Assembly: GCF_031179285.1 (NCBI RefSeq)
Contig: NZ_JAPSHY010000005.1
Span: 111,333 to 175,332, forward strand
Source of the DNA: Microbacterium sp.
GTDB lineage: Bacteria > Actinomycetota > Actinomycetes > Actinomycetales > Microbacteriaceae
DNA: 64,000 bases
Direction of reading: 5' to 3'
Shown: positions 32,367 through 40,760 of the stretch, piece after piece
Numbering within the stretch: position 1 is the stretch's first letter
How the letters are laid out: each line of letters starts with the position of its first letter
Translations under genes and position numbers: made by a program
Notes under the pieces: model-generated
The model's database searches: none
Seen by the model: the letters and a program-made list of their open reading frames with translations, nothing else
What the model was told of the DNA's origin: nothing

Positions 32367-33377
32367 ATGTCGGACACCACCTCTCGGGCCCTGGCGCTGC
32401 TGAACCTGCTGCAGACACATCGCCACTGGCCGGGCACTGAACTCGCGAACCGTCTCGGCGTCACCGAGCGGACCGTGCGGCGAGACGTCGATCGGCTCCG
32501 AGACCTCGGCTATCGCGTCGAGTCGACCTCGGGCGCCGCCGGAGGCTATCGTCTGGAGGCCGGCAGTGCGGTGCCGCCGCTGCTTCTCACCGATGATGAG
32601 GCGGTGACGATGGCCATCGGTCTTCGCGTGGCAGCGACCCAACAGCTCGTGGGCGGACCCGAAGTCACCCTCACCGCGCTGGCGAAGCTCGAGCAGGTGC
32701 TGCCGTCGGCGCTGCGACGGCGCGTGAACGCGCTTGCGGCGTCTGTGCAGCCGCCTCGCTTCGGAGAAGGCGCAGCCGTCTCGCCGGTGGTACTCGGAGA
32801 ACTGGCCCTGGCTTCTCGCGACCATGAGCGGGTGCGTCTGCGATACACCGACGGCGCGGGGGTCGAGAGCATCAGGCGTGTCGAGCCGCACGCCCTCGCG
32901 CCGGCCGATCGCCGCTGGTACCTGTTGTGCTGGGATCTCGGCCGGGATGACTGGCGCACCCTCCGCGTCGACCGGATCGCCGCGCTCGAGCACACGGGTG
33001 TGCTGTTCACCCCGCGCGAGATCAGCGAAGAAGAGATCGCCGAGCGGGTGCTGATCGCCACATCGTGGTCGCCGAAGAAGATCGAGGCCGACGTCGTGAT
33101 GCAGCTTGCGATCTCCGAGATGGAGGGCTATTTCGGCAACTGGGCCCAGGGGGCGACGGCCGAAGGGGCGACGGCGACGCGGTGGCCGATCGGTGGATCG
33201 GACTGGCGCGAGGCCCTGTACGGGATGCTGTGGATCCCTGCGGGCGTGGAGTACGCGACCGACTTCCCCGAGCCGCAGCGCGCGGAGTTGCGCGAGGCCC
33301 TCGAGCGCGCGCTGCGGGCGTTGAGCGCGCCTCTTCCGCCGGCGCGCCGAAACTCTCCGTCATTCGATGACGCATAG
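32367..33377 (+). CDS. YafY-type HTH/WYL-domain transcriptional regulator
   Basis: 336 residues. N-terminal HTH_11 winged helix (TELANRLGVTERTVRRDVDRLRDLGY, about 24-49), a linker domain, then the WYL domain (RVEPHALAPADRRWYLLCWDL, ~171-191, with the RWYL core) and a WCX-like C-terminus. WYL domains sense ligands, often nucleic acid or small molecules. It probably controls the adjacent divergent exporter through the palindrome at 32328-32344. CAATCT lies 6 nt before the ATG. Confidence 0.9.
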   Translation: MSDTTSRALALLNLLQTHRHWPGTELANRLGVTERTVRRDVDRLRDLGYRVESTSGAAGGYRLEAGSAVPPLLLTDDEAVTMAIGLRVAATQQLVGGPEVTLTALAKLEQVLPSALRRRVNALAASVQPPRFGEGAAVSPVVLGELALASRDHERVRLRYTDGAGVESIRRVEPHALAPADRRWYLLCWDLGRDDWRTLRVDRIAALEHTGVLFTPREISEEEIAERVLIATSWSPKKIEADVVMQLAISEMEGYFGNWAQGATAEGATATRWPIGGSDWREALYGMLWIPAGVEYATDFPEPQRAELREALERALRALSAPLPPARRNSPSFDDA

Positions 33378-33437
33378 CGCAACGCCGGGGGCAGAGCTCT
33401 GGCCATCGGCACCTTGGCACGGTAGCGTCGATGCCAT

Positions 33438-33510
33438 CGCGGCGATCCGGGCGGTCCCGGGCCTCAGCTCATATCTGACGGCGTTGCGGGTTCGACTCCC
33501 GCCGTCGCGT
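33438..33510 (+). tRNA. tRNA-like structure, anticodon CAU (possible tRNA-Met)
   Basis: A 73-nt segment folds as a cloverleaf. Acceptor: CGCGGCG (33438-33444) with CGTCGCG (33503-33509), six Watson-Crick pairs and one G-T. D arm CCGG-GCGGTC-CCGG (33447-33460). Anticodon arm TCAG-CTCATAT-CTGA with CAT at 33470-33472, U33 and A37 canonical. T arm GCGGG-TTCGACT-CCCGC (33486-33502) is fully canonical. Oddities: A instead of U at position 8, a 4-bp anticodon stem flanked by C-C mismatch, and a 7-nt variable region. CCA is not encoded. It may be a divergent tRNA-Met, a tRNA remnant or a tRNA-like RNA. Abuts the response-regulator stop. Confidence 0.45.
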
Positions 33511-34118
33511 CAACGGATCCACCCGGCGTCCCGTGCGATGCGGGCAGCGTCGAGAGATGTCGCGGCGTCGAGCTTCACTCGAATCCCGATGAGGAGATTG
33601 CGGACAGTTCCGCGCGCGAGGTGCAGTCGCGAGGCGATCGCCGCCGTGTCGAGGCCGTCTGACGCGAGCTGGAGCACATCGCTTTCGCGCTGAGTGAGCG
33701 GCGACGACGGGATCGTGAGCGCATCGGCGGCCAGCACGGGGTCGACGTAACGGCCGCCTTCGTGGACGCGCCTGATCACGTCCGCCAGGGTCGAAGCGCG
33801 CGCTCCCTTGACGACGAAGGCCTGTGCTCCGGCCGCCAGGGCGGCACTCATGTGAACGGGCCGACCGCGTCCGGTGAGGATGATGCAGGCGCAGTCCGGC
33901 AGTGCACGGGCCAGTTCGGCCGCCGTCTGGATGCCGTCGAGCCGAGGCATCTCGAGGTCGAGCACCGCGACGTCGGGCCGGTGCAGGCGTGCCGCCTCGA
34001 TGGCCGCTCGTCCGTCTCCGACATGGGCGACGATCTGGATGTCGGGCTCGAGTTCGAGAAGATGACCGAGCGCGGTCCGGATCATCTCCTCGTCATCGGC
34101 GAGCAGCACTCGGATCAT
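33510..34118 (-). CDS. NarL/LuxR-family response regulator
   Basis: 202 residues. Receiver domain with acidic DDE pocket (8-10), phospho-acceptor Asp54 (VAVLDLEMP) and Lys104; C-terminal LuxR-type HTH (LTQRESDVLQLASDGLDTAAIASRLHLARGTV, ~140-170). Of the DesR type. Start overlaps the kinase stop (ATGA), forming a two-component operon. Possible target: the 16-bp palindrome upstream of the kinase gene and the membrane protein at 35373. Confidence 0.92.
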   Translation of the reverse strand: MIRVLLADDEEMIRTALGHLLELEPDIQIVAHVGDGRAAIEAARLHRPDVAVLDLEMPRLDGIQTAAELARALPDCACIILTGRGRPVHMSAALAAGAQAFVVKGARASTLADVIRRVHEGGRYVDPVLAADALTIPSSPLTQRESDVLQLASDGLDTAAIASRLHLARGTVRNLLIGIRVKLDAATSLDAARIARDAGWIR

Positions 34119-35263
34119 GCTCGGCTCCCGCTGTACGCGCGCAGTTCGAACACATCACCGGACGCGTCGATCGAGACGGTGCCGCCGATGTCTCGCAGTC
34201 GATCCCGGATGCCGTCGATACCGCCGCTTGACGGATCGTGCCCGAGCGGTTGATCGGTGACACCGTCGTTACGCACCATCAGTTCGATGCCGTCCTCGTC
34301 GCCGCGTACGGCGATTTCGCACCAGGAGGCTCGACTGTGCCGGAGGACGTTCGTCACCGCTTCCCGAGCGATCGGACCGAATGCCGCGGGAGCGGTGGTG
34401 GGATCCGCGTCGATCCGGACCGTGCAATCGACTCCCGATGCCTCCAGCACACGTCGCAGAGCGTCGATCTCTTCCGCGAGTGGCACGTGGCGATATCCGG
34501 CCACCGCCATGCGCATCTCCTCGAGTGCAGACGAGGCGAGCGCGCGGATCTCGGCCGGCTCCTTCGCTCGCTCAGGCGAATCCGCAGAGCGGCGATCGAG
34601 GAGTTCGGCCTTGAGTGCGATCACCGACAGCGAGTGGCCCAGGATGTCGTGAACCTCTCGCGCGAAACGCAGTCTCTCCTCGCTGACCGCGAGGGCGGCG
34701 ACCGCCTCGCGACCGGCGTGCGCATCCGCGATGAGGTTCCACAGCCAGAGCGCGCTCATGTTGATCAGCGCGATGCCCGCGCCGACGAACACGACGACGG
34801 CGAGCATGTGTGCGACATCACCGTTTACGACGGCAGCGATGATCGCGCCGCAGACGCAGACGGCCAAGGCGCCGACCACCGACCAGGCCACGCGCAGCAC
34901 CACCGGAAGGCTCCCGACGATCGCGGCGCCGATCCATGCCCAGGACTGCCAGGTGCCGGCCGCCGCCGGGCCGACGAGCACGATCGACAGTGCGCTCGCC
35001 GCAGTGAATGCGACCGCCCAGCGGCGCGGTACTCCGCGAGCGGATCTCATCACCACCGCATGGAACAGACCCGCCTGAGCGGTCGCGAAGCACACGATGC
35101 CGACAGAACCCAGCGCGACCCAGAGTGGCCGCGGTTCTCGGAAGAGCCCCACCGCCGGCATGAGCAGACCGGTGATGACGGTGCTGGAGAGCCAGGCGAG
35201 GATGAGCAGGCGCGCCCGTTCGATGCGACGGTCGTCGGATGCTGCGCCCGTGAGGATGCTCAT
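34115..35263 (-). CDS. Sensor histidine kinase (DesK-like)
   Basis: 382 residues. Five to six membrane helices in residues 15-175 without an extracellular domain, then HisKA_3 dimerisation with REVHDILGHSLSVI (His205) and a HATPase domain whose N-box is REAVTNVLRHS (~302). Such kinases sense membrane state or hydrophobic compounds. ATG 35263 is used; a GTG at 35269 adds two residues, and TAGACT lies just upstream. Cotranscribed with the response regulator. Confidence 0.9.
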   Translation of the reverse strand: MSILTGAASDDRRIERARLLILAWLSSTVITGLLMPAVGLFREPRPLWVALGSVGIVCFATAQAGLFHAVVMRSARGVPRRWAVAFTAASALSIVLVGPAAAGTWQSWAWIGAAIVGSLPVVLRVAWSVVGALAVCVCGAIIAAVVNGDVAHMLAVVVFVGAGIALINMSALWLWNLIADAHAGREAVAALAVSEERLRFAREVHDILGHSLSVIALKAELLDRRSADSPERAKEPAEIRALASSALEEMRMAVAGYRHVPLAEEIDALRRVLEASGVDCTVRIDADPTTAPAAFGPIAREAVTNVLRHSRASWCEIAVRGDEDGIELMVRNDGVTDQPLGHDPSSGGIDGIRDRLRDIGGTVSIDASGDVFELRAYSGSRA

Positions 35264-35311
35264 GCTCACGGAGTCTAGGGGCGGCACGCGCACGTCGCGA
35301 TCGTGCGAATC

Positions 35312-35327
35312 GCACGGATATCCGTGC
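35312..35327. promoter_or_regulatory. 16-bp palindrome upstream of two-component operon
   Basis: GCACGGATATCCGTGC is a perfect 16-bp palindrome in the 109-bp divergent region between the kinase gene and the membrane-protein gene at 35373. An overlapping CGTGCG-AAT-CGCACG (35302-35316) adds further symmetry. It is a good candidate site for the adjacent LuxR-type regulator. Confidence 0.5.
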
Positions 35328-35372
35328 ACGCCGCCTGTAGGTCGCGCCGCCGACCGACGTGACGCTGGACTC

Positions 35373-36263
35373 ATGTCCACACATACTTCTTCCAGCCCCA
35401 GGTACTCGCAGCCCGCCACTTCGCGCCGCGGCGGCGCCTCCGTGTCCACGGTCCTCGGCGCCTTGGAACTTCTCGCCGTGGCGGCAGCGTCGATGTTCCT
35501 CGTCGATCCGGTCCTCGCCGCAGCACTGAACGCGCTCGGTTGGTCTGCGGTGGGCTTCCACCCGGCTGGGGCGGCGGTCGCGATGACCATCGACATCTGC
35601 ATCGGAACCGCGGTGTGGATGCTCGCCCGCAACCGGTCCACTCGCTCCATCATCGGTTTCGTCATCGCCGTCGCCGTGGCCTTCGCGTTGCCGTTGCCGC
35701 TGTTCTGGTCCGGGGCTCTCTCCGGGATGGCGGCGGTGCTGCTCGGGCATGTGCTCGTCATTCCCGCTATCGTGCTCCTGGTCGCACTGCTCCCCGGCGA
35801 CCTGGGTACAGGGCGCGGCCGCGCCACCCGAGATGCCGACAGCGGCCGCATCCGCCTCATCCTCGAGCGGATCGCCCGGCGCTGGCCGACGCTGCTGGCG
35901 CTGCTGCTCACCTTCGGCAAGATGCTCGATCCGAGCATCACCCCGGCCTGGGCGCTCGTCGTCCTCGGGGCCGAGTATGTCGTCATCGGCCTGATCCGAC
36001 GACAGTTCCGTGACCGCCGGCTTCTTCACCTGCACGTCATCGGTGCCGTCGCATACGCCGCTCTCGCCGTCCTGGCGATGGTCGTCGACCCGATGTGGGC
36101 CGGCGTCCTCATCGGATTCGGCTGGCTGCTGCACGCGGGATGGGATATCGCGCTGCATCGGGCGAACGTGGTGGTGTGGCGCTGGTATGCCGAAGCGTGC
36201 GCGGTGTTCGACATCGTCGTCGGGGTGGCGGCGATCGTGGCGAGCCTCGCGCTTCGCGCCTGA
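35373..36263 (+). CDS. Polytopic membrane protein of unknown function
   Basis: 296 residues with a Ser/Thr-rich N-terminal ~30 residues and seven to eight hydrophobic helices. No transporter or enzyme signature is recognised. It is divergent from the two-component genes across a palindrome, so it may be their target. ATG 35373 is used; no clear Shine-Dalgarno. Open reading continues upstream, but through the kinase gene on the other strand. The short gap after its stop carries GGTGAAC-C-GTTCACC (36281-36295), a small hairpin at the convergent end of the next gene. Confidence 0.65.
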   Translation: MSTHTSSSPRYSQPATSRRGGASVSTVLGALELLAVAAASMFLVDPVLAAALNALGWSAVGFHPAGAAVAMTIDICIGTAVWMLARNRSTRSIIGFVIAVAVAFALPLPLFWSGALSGMAAVLLGHVLVIPAIVLLVALLPGDLGTGRGRATRDADSGRIRLILERIARRWPTLLALLLTFGKMLDPSITPAWALVVLGAEYVVIGLIRRQFRDRRLLHLHVIGAVAYAALAVLAMVVDPMWAGVLIGFGWLLHAGWDIALHRANVVVWRWYAEACAVFDIVVGVAAIVASLALRA

Positions 36264-36290
36264 TGTCTGGTGCCGCGGCCGGTGAACCGT

Positions 36291-37235
36291 TCACCCACCG
36301 TCATCGCGAGACAGCGCGGCACAGTGCCGCGCGACATACGCCTCCCACCCGTCGCGGCGCAGGAAGAGCGAAAGGTTCACCATCGCGATGCGACGAGCGA
36401 CGAACAGCCGACGCAGCTCCTGCGCTCCGGCGCGGGGCCAGTCGGCTGTTCGTTCGTACCCCGCGCGAAACTGGTTCAGCACCCTCGGCGAGAATTCTCC
36501 GCGGGTGAGGCCATAGAGCGAGTTGGCGATGTCCTGGACTCGGTGCCCCCACGCGATGTCCTGGAAATCGATGGGCGTCATGGAGCCCTCCGCCTCGATG
36601 ACGACGTTCCGAGGCGTGAGATCCATATGCAGCAGCCGGGGAGGCTCGTCTGCCGATCGCCACAGCTCCTCGAGCCACCGGCTGACCCGCTCAGAGGTCC
36701 GAAGCAGCACGTCGCGGTGCGCCGGAGGTGCGGTCCCCAGGGCGTGCGGTACAGCGAACAGGCGGGGATCCCTGGCGTCGAGCGCTCCGACTCGGCGATG
36801 GGCCGAGGGTGGCGAGGCTCGATGCAGACGGGCGCTCAGGTCGCCGAGACCGGTCACTGTATGAGAGGTGGGAGGCATACGGGGCTCCACGCCATGCCGC
36901 CAGGTGAGCATCGAACCGATCCATCGAGCTGCGGCGGAACAGCGCACAGTGAGACGGTCGTCGACGGTCCGCACCAGCCGTGGCACGTGCACTCCCGCCA
37001 GATGGAGTCGCTCGGTGAAGTATTCCTCCGCGTCGACGGCGCCCTGCTCGTGGATGCCTCGCGCCGGGCTCACGCGGAACGCGAAGTGTCCCTCGGCTGC
37101 GCGCACACGGTAGACGGTGTTGAAGGATTCGGCGACGAAGTGGGCCGCGGGCTTCGACAGCGCATAGTGTGCGAGCGCTTGTCTCACGAACTCACCGACG
37201 TCCGCGGCGGGGCGCCCCTGGAGCTGTTGTTGCAT
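36291..37235 (-). CDS. Aminoglycoside phosphotransferase-family (APH-like) kinase
   Basis: 314 residues. Brenner motif HMDLTPRN (His203, Asp205, Asn210) and the metal-binding IDFQD (222-226) are intact, so kinase activity is plausible; the N-lobe (FNTVYRVRA) has a glycine-poor ATP loop. Family members phosphorylate aminoglycosides, homoserine, choline or other small alcohols; substrate cannot be chosen. It starts 8 nt after the stop of the HxlR gene and is cotranscribed with it. Confidence 0.8.
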   Translation of the reverse strand: MQQQLQGRPAADVGEFVRQALAHYALSKPAAHFVAESFNTVYRVRAAEGHFAFRVSPARGIHEQGAVDAEEYFTERLHLAGVHVPRLVRTVDDRLTVRCSAAARWIGSMLTWRHGVEPRMPPTSHTVTGLGDLSARLHRASPPSAHRRVGALDARDPRLFAVPHALGTAPPAHRDVLLRTSERVSRWLEELWRSADEPPRLLHMDLTPRNVVIEAEGSMTPIDFQDIAWGHRVQDIANSLYGLTRGEFSPRVLNQFRAGYERTADWPRAGAQELRRLFVARRIAMVNLSLFLRRDGWEAYVARHCAALSRDDGG

Positions 37236-37243
37236 GAGGCCTG

Positions 37244-37714
37244 CTAGTGCGTGATCGGTTCGCGAACGGCGGCGCCAGGACCGGCGAGCACGTCGACATC
37301 CCGCGCATGCATCGGTTCCCCGCAGTGGGCGCAACGGAGATCGACCGCGCTGATCTCTCCGCAGGCGTGGTGCCGATAGAGCACCGGTGGGCCGGCCTCG
37401 CCAGCGAGCCAGGTGTCGCCCCACCGCACCATGACCATCAGCAGGTCGACGAGTTCGGTTCCCTTCTGCGTCAGCACGTACTCGAAACGCGGCCGCTGGT
37501 CGTAGGGCTCCCGGCGGAGCACGCCGTGCGCGACGAGATGGTTGAGCCTTTCGGTGAGCACCTTGCGAGAGATGCCGAGGTCGGCCTGAATCTGTTCGAA
37601 CCGCGTGAGCCCGACGTACACGTCGCGGAGGACGAGAGGCGACCAACTGTCCCCGATCACTTCGAGTGTTCTCGCGATCGAGCAGGCCATGGCTCCGAAG
37701 TCAGTCCGTTGCAT
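37244..37714 (-). CDS. HxlR family transcriptional regulator
   Basis: 156 residues. HxlR winged HTH with the conserved Cys11 (MACSIARTLEVIGDSWS) and FEQIQADLGISRKVLTERLNHL (39-60). The C-terminus has Cys118, Cys128 and Cys131 (ACGE...RCAHCGE), a possible zinc-ribbon-like extension. HxlR proteins such as YodB/HypR sense electrophiles or oxidants through the N-terminal Cys. TAGGAT lies 6 nt before the ATG (leaderless). Divergent from a thioredoxin-reductase-like gene, a probable target. Confidence 0.9.
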   Translation of the reverse strand: MQRTDFGAMACSIARTLEVIGDSWSPLVLRDVYVGLTRFEQIQADLGISRKVLTERLNHLVAHGVLRREPYDQRPRFEYVLTQKGTELVDLLMVMVRWGDTWLAGEAGPPVLYRHHACGEISAVDLRCAHCGEPMHARDVDVLAGPGAAVREPITH

Positions 37715-37732
37715 GACAGCATCCTATCGTTT

Positions 37733-37753
37733 GGGGTTCCCCGAAGGAACTCC
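37733..37753. promoter_or_regulatory. Candidate HxlR operator
   Basis: GGGGTTCC-CCGAA-GGAACTCC: 8-bp arms matching at 7 of 8 positions with a 5-bp spacer, in the 95-bp divergent region between the HxlR gene and the flavoprotein gene. It lies 19-39 bp upstream of the HxlR start and would occlude its -35. Confidence 0.45.
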
Positions 37754-37809
37754 GTCTGCTACTCTCGCAGAGTCTCTTGAAGAAACTGACGTGCGGGAAG
37801 GAACCGCCG

Positions 37810-38781
37810 ATGCCGCAGCCACGATCGGACGCACCGGCGAACACGTATGACGTGGCGGTCGTCGGCGGCGGGCCGGCGGGTCTCAGCGCGGCCCTGTCGC
37901 TTGCTCGCGCCCGGCGCCGCGTCATCGTGCTCGATGCCGGTGAGCCCCGGAACGCCGTCGCGGCGCACATGCACGGAGTGCTCGGCCACGACGGCATACC
38001 GCCGGAACTGCTGCGGCAGCGAGGGCGCGAGGAGGTGACCCGCTTCGGCGGCGTGTTCGTGGACGAACAGGTCGCGGCGCTCGCCCTCGTCGACGACGGG
38101 CGAGGTGTTCACGTGCGCGGCTCAGCGGTGGCGGTGACGGCGAGGCGGGTCGTCATCGCGACGGGACTTCGCGACGGACTTCCCGAGATCGACGGCATCC
38201 GCGAGCAGTGGGGGCGCGGTGTCCTGGTCTGCCCGCACTGCGACGGGTGGGAGCACCGGGATGACATCATCGGCGTCGTGGCCACCGGGCCCGGCGGGAT
38301 CGATCAGGCGCACCAGGTTCGGCAATGGTCCGAGCGCGTTGTGTACTTCCCCAACGACGTCGGCGAGCCCTCGTCGAGGATGCGGCGGTCGCTGGAGGTT
38401 CGCGGCATCCGCATCGACCCGGGACGCGTCGCGCGCGTGGTGTCACGGAACGGCAGGCTTGCAGGAGTCGACGTCGCCGGGCGGCGCGTCGCCGTGGACT
38501 GCGTCTTCACTTCCACTCGCCTGCGTCCTCGCGACGGTCTGCTGCGTGGTCTCGGAGCTCGTGTGTCTCAACCCGACGGGGAATGGACCGTCGTCGACGA
38601 GCAGGGACGAACCTCCATCGCTCATGTCTGGGCCGTCGGGAACGTCGTCGACCCTCGCTCCAACGTCTCGGTCTCCCTCGGTGCCGGCTCGCTTCTGGCC
38701 GGAGCCGTCAATGCAGATCTCACGGCCGAGGACATCGACCTGGCACTCGTCACCGCCCCCGTCGTCTCGACGACTCCGTGA
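37810..38781 (+). CDS. Thioredoxin-reductase-like FAD/NAD(P) oxidoreductase
   Basis: 323 residues. FAD motif GGGPAG (19-24), redox motif CPHC (Cys141, Cys144, CPHCDGWE) in place of the CATC of true thioredoxin reductase, and C-terminal AVGNVVDPR. It likely reduces a disulfide protein or small disulfide (YpdA/TrxR-like). GGGAAGGA upstream favours ATG 37810; a TTG at 37777 would be longer but poor. Head of an operon with an SRPBCC protein and an MFS transporter, divergent from HxlR. Confidence 0.85.
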   Translation: MPQPRSDAPANTYDVAVVGGGPAGLSAALSLARARRRVIVLDAGEPRNAVAAHMHGVLGHDGIPPELLRQRGREEVTRFGGVFVDEQVAALALVDDGRGVHVRGSAVAVTARRVVIATGLRDGLPEIDGIREQWGRGVLVCPHCDGWEHRDDIIGVVATGPGGIDQAHQVRQWSERVVYFPNDVGEPSSRMRRSLEVRGIRIDPGRVARVVSRNGRLAGVDVAGRRVAVDCVFTSTRLRPRDGLLRGLGARVSQPDGEWTVVDEQGRTSIAHVWAVGNVVDPRSNVSVSLGAGSLLAGAVNADLTAEDIDLALVTAPVVSTTP

Positions 38782-38833
38782 CTCGCCTCACAGCCACATC
38801 TCGACCATCAGCACACCGATAGAAAGGAACATC

Positions 38834-39268
38834 ATGACCGACAACCGCTCGTTCACCCTCGTCCGAACCCTCCCCGCCACGCCTGACCGCGTGTGGCGAG
38901 CCTGGACCGACCCGGCAGTGATGTCGCAGTGGATGCATCCCGGCGGCGTCGTGACCCCGCGCGAGTCGGTATCCGCCGAGCCGGTCGTGGGCGGGCGCTA
39001 CACGTACACGATGGTCAACGAAGCCACACGGAAGGAGTACCCCACCGGTGGGCGATACCTCGAACTCGACGAGCCGCGCCGTCTGGTGTGCACCTGGGGC
39101 GCACCGGACGCGGATGTCGAGAGCACACCCCGGGTGTCCGTAGACCTCGAGGCATACGACGGGGGCACGAGGATGACCTTCACCTGCGGCATCGACGCCG
39201 GCCCCGGCGACGAGATCCATGACGCCTGGGCGGAGGCGCTCGACAACCTTGAGGCAGCCCTGCAGTGA
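38834..39268 (+). CDS. SRPBCC / AHSA1-like domain protein
   Basis: 144 residues with the Activator-of-Hsp90-like fold: RTLPATPDRVWRAWTDPAVMSQWMHP at the N-terminus, a YTYTMV strand and a final helix EALDNLEAAL. Such proteins bind hydrophobic ligands; function unknown. AGAAAGGAA precedes the ATG. It sits between the flavoprotein and MFS genes; the latter starts within its stop (GTGA). Confidence 0.85.
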   Translation: MTDNRSFTLVRTLPATPDRVWRAWTDPAVMSQWMHPGGVVTPRESVSAEPVVGGRYTYTMVNEATRKEYPTGGRYLELDEPRRLVCTWGAPDADVESTPRVSVDLEAYDGGTRMTFTCGIDAGPGDEIHDAWAEALDNLEAALQ

Positions 39269-40656
39269 ATGCGGAGCGCACGCGAGCGGCCGGTCAGGCA
39301 GCGGATGCTGCACCGGCCGCTCCGGCGGATGCAGTTCCGCGAGGCGGAATGAGGACGTTCCTGCACCTGCTCGCGAACACCCTGGTCGCGAATGTGTCGG
39401 CGGGCTATCTCTGGTTCGCGTTCACCTTCTGGGTCTATCTCGAGACGAAGAATGTCATGGCGACCGGGATCATCGGCGGCACCTATCTGCTGATGGTCGC
39501 GGGGTTCGCCACCATATTCGGTGCCTTCGTCGACCGCACCCGGAAGCGGCGGGTCTTTCTCCTGTCCGCGGCCGTGACGGCTGCATCTTTCGCGGTGGCG
39601 GCGACCCTTTTCACAGTGCGGTCGACATCGGACTTCCTCGACATGGGCGGGCCCTGGTTCTGGCTGCTGGCCGCTGTCATCCTGTGTGGTGCGGTCGTCG
39701 CGCAGCTGCGAAGCATCGCGCTCTCCACGACGGTCACCATCCTGGTTCCGCCGCACGGCAGAGCCAAGGCCAACGGGCTGGTGGGAACCGTGCAGGGCGT
39801 CGCGCTGATCGTGACGAGCGTGCTGAGCGGATTGTCCGTGGGACTGCTGGGCATGCAGACGACGCTGTTCATCGCGACGGTCGCGGTGAGCGCGACACTC
39901 GTGCACGTCTGGACGGTGAGGATCGACGAACCCGATCCTGCCCGCGATGAGCGGACGGGTTTCTTCGCAGACCTCGGTGAGAGCATCCTCACGATTCGTG
40001 CGATCCGGGGACTGGGGGCGCTCCTCGCCTTCTCCACACTGAACAATCTCTTCAGCGGCGTCTATGTGACGCTCATCGACCCATACGGGCTGACACTGAT
40101 GCCCGTCGAGTGGTGGGGTGTCGCCTTCGCGATCGCGTCGACCGGGATGGTGGTCGGAGGGCTGGTGATCGCGCGGGTGGGTCTCGGCCCGAATCCGCTG
40201 CGCACGATGTTGGCGGCGACCACCGTCATGGGCATCCTCGGTGCGATCTTCACGCTTCGAGAATGGTGGCCGCTCTACCTCGTCGGCATCTGGGCATACA
40301 TGGCTCTCATGCCGGTCGTGGAAGCGGCCGAGCAGACGACGATCCAGACCCTGGTTCCGTATGGTCGCCAGGGGCGGGTGTTCGGCATCAGCACCGCGTT
40401 GGAATCGGCGGCCGCGCCGGTGGCCGCGTTCCTCGTGGCACCTCTCGCCGAGTACGTGACCGTGCCCGCTTTCGACAGAGGCACGGCGGCTGAAGCATGG
40501 TCGTGGATGCTGGGAGAAGGCGACGCGCGGGGACTCGCGATCATCTTCGTGGCGACAGGACTGGCGACGGTGATCCTGAGCGTCATCGCACTGACGAGTC
40601 GCGCGTATCGCAGGCTCGCCGCCGAGACCAGGGGGCACGCCTCGACCCCCGCGTGA
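39265..40656 (+). CDS. MFS transporter, paralogue of 15985-17526
   Basis: 463 residues, 12 membrane helices. Much of the sequence matches the transporter at 15985 closely (ANTLVANVSAGYLWFAFTF vs INTLIANVTTSFLWFALTF; WVYLETKNVMATGIIGG vs WVYIETQSVLATGIIGG; REWWPLYLVG in both), with a shorter N-terminus and no acidic tail. It is probably a drug exporter coupled to HxlR-controlled redox genes. GTG start overlaps the SRPBCC stop. Confidence 0.88.
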   Translation: MNAERTRAAGQAADAAPAAPADAVPRGGMRTFLHLLANTLVANVSAGYLWFAFTFWVYLETKNVMATGIIGGTYLLMVAGFATIFGAFVDRTRKRRVFLLSAAVTAASFAVAATLFTVRSTSDFLDMGGPWFWLLAAVILCGAVVAQLRSIALSTTVTILVPPHGRAKANGLVGTVQGVALIVTSVLSGLSVGLLGMQTTLFIATVAVSATLVHVWTVRIDEPDPARDERTGFFADLGESILTIRAIRGLGALLAFSTLNNLFSGVYVTLIDPYGLTLMPVEWWGVAFAIASTGMVVGGLVIARVGLGPNPLRTMLAATTVMGILGAIFTLREWWPLYLVGIWAYMALMPVVEAAEQTTIQTLVPYGRQGRVFGISTALESAAAPVAAFLVAPLAEYVTVPAFDRGTAAEAWSWMLGEGDARGLAIIFVATGLATVILSVIALTSRAYRRLAAETRGHASTPA

Positions 40657-40692
40657 GGCGGCGGATGTTCGCCACCGTCGCGTGTGCGCGAG

Positions 40693-40733
40693 GAGAGCCG
40701 CGATCCCCACACCTCGGGGGGATCGCGGCTCTC
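40693..40733. terminator. Strong bidirectional terminator
   Basis: A perfect 16-bp stem, GAGAGCCGCGATCCCC (40693-40708) with its complement (40718-40733), 9-nt loop ACACCTCGG. It separates the convergent MFS gene and the secreted-protein gene. It lacks a U-tract, as is common in high-GC actinobacteria. Confidence 0.8.
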
Positions 40734-40760
40734 TGTGTGCGTGACGGCGTCGAGCCGAGC

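Noticed and set aside
38998..40710. 570-codon minus-strand frame
   Set aside because: Antisense to the second MFS transporter; same kind of biased composition.
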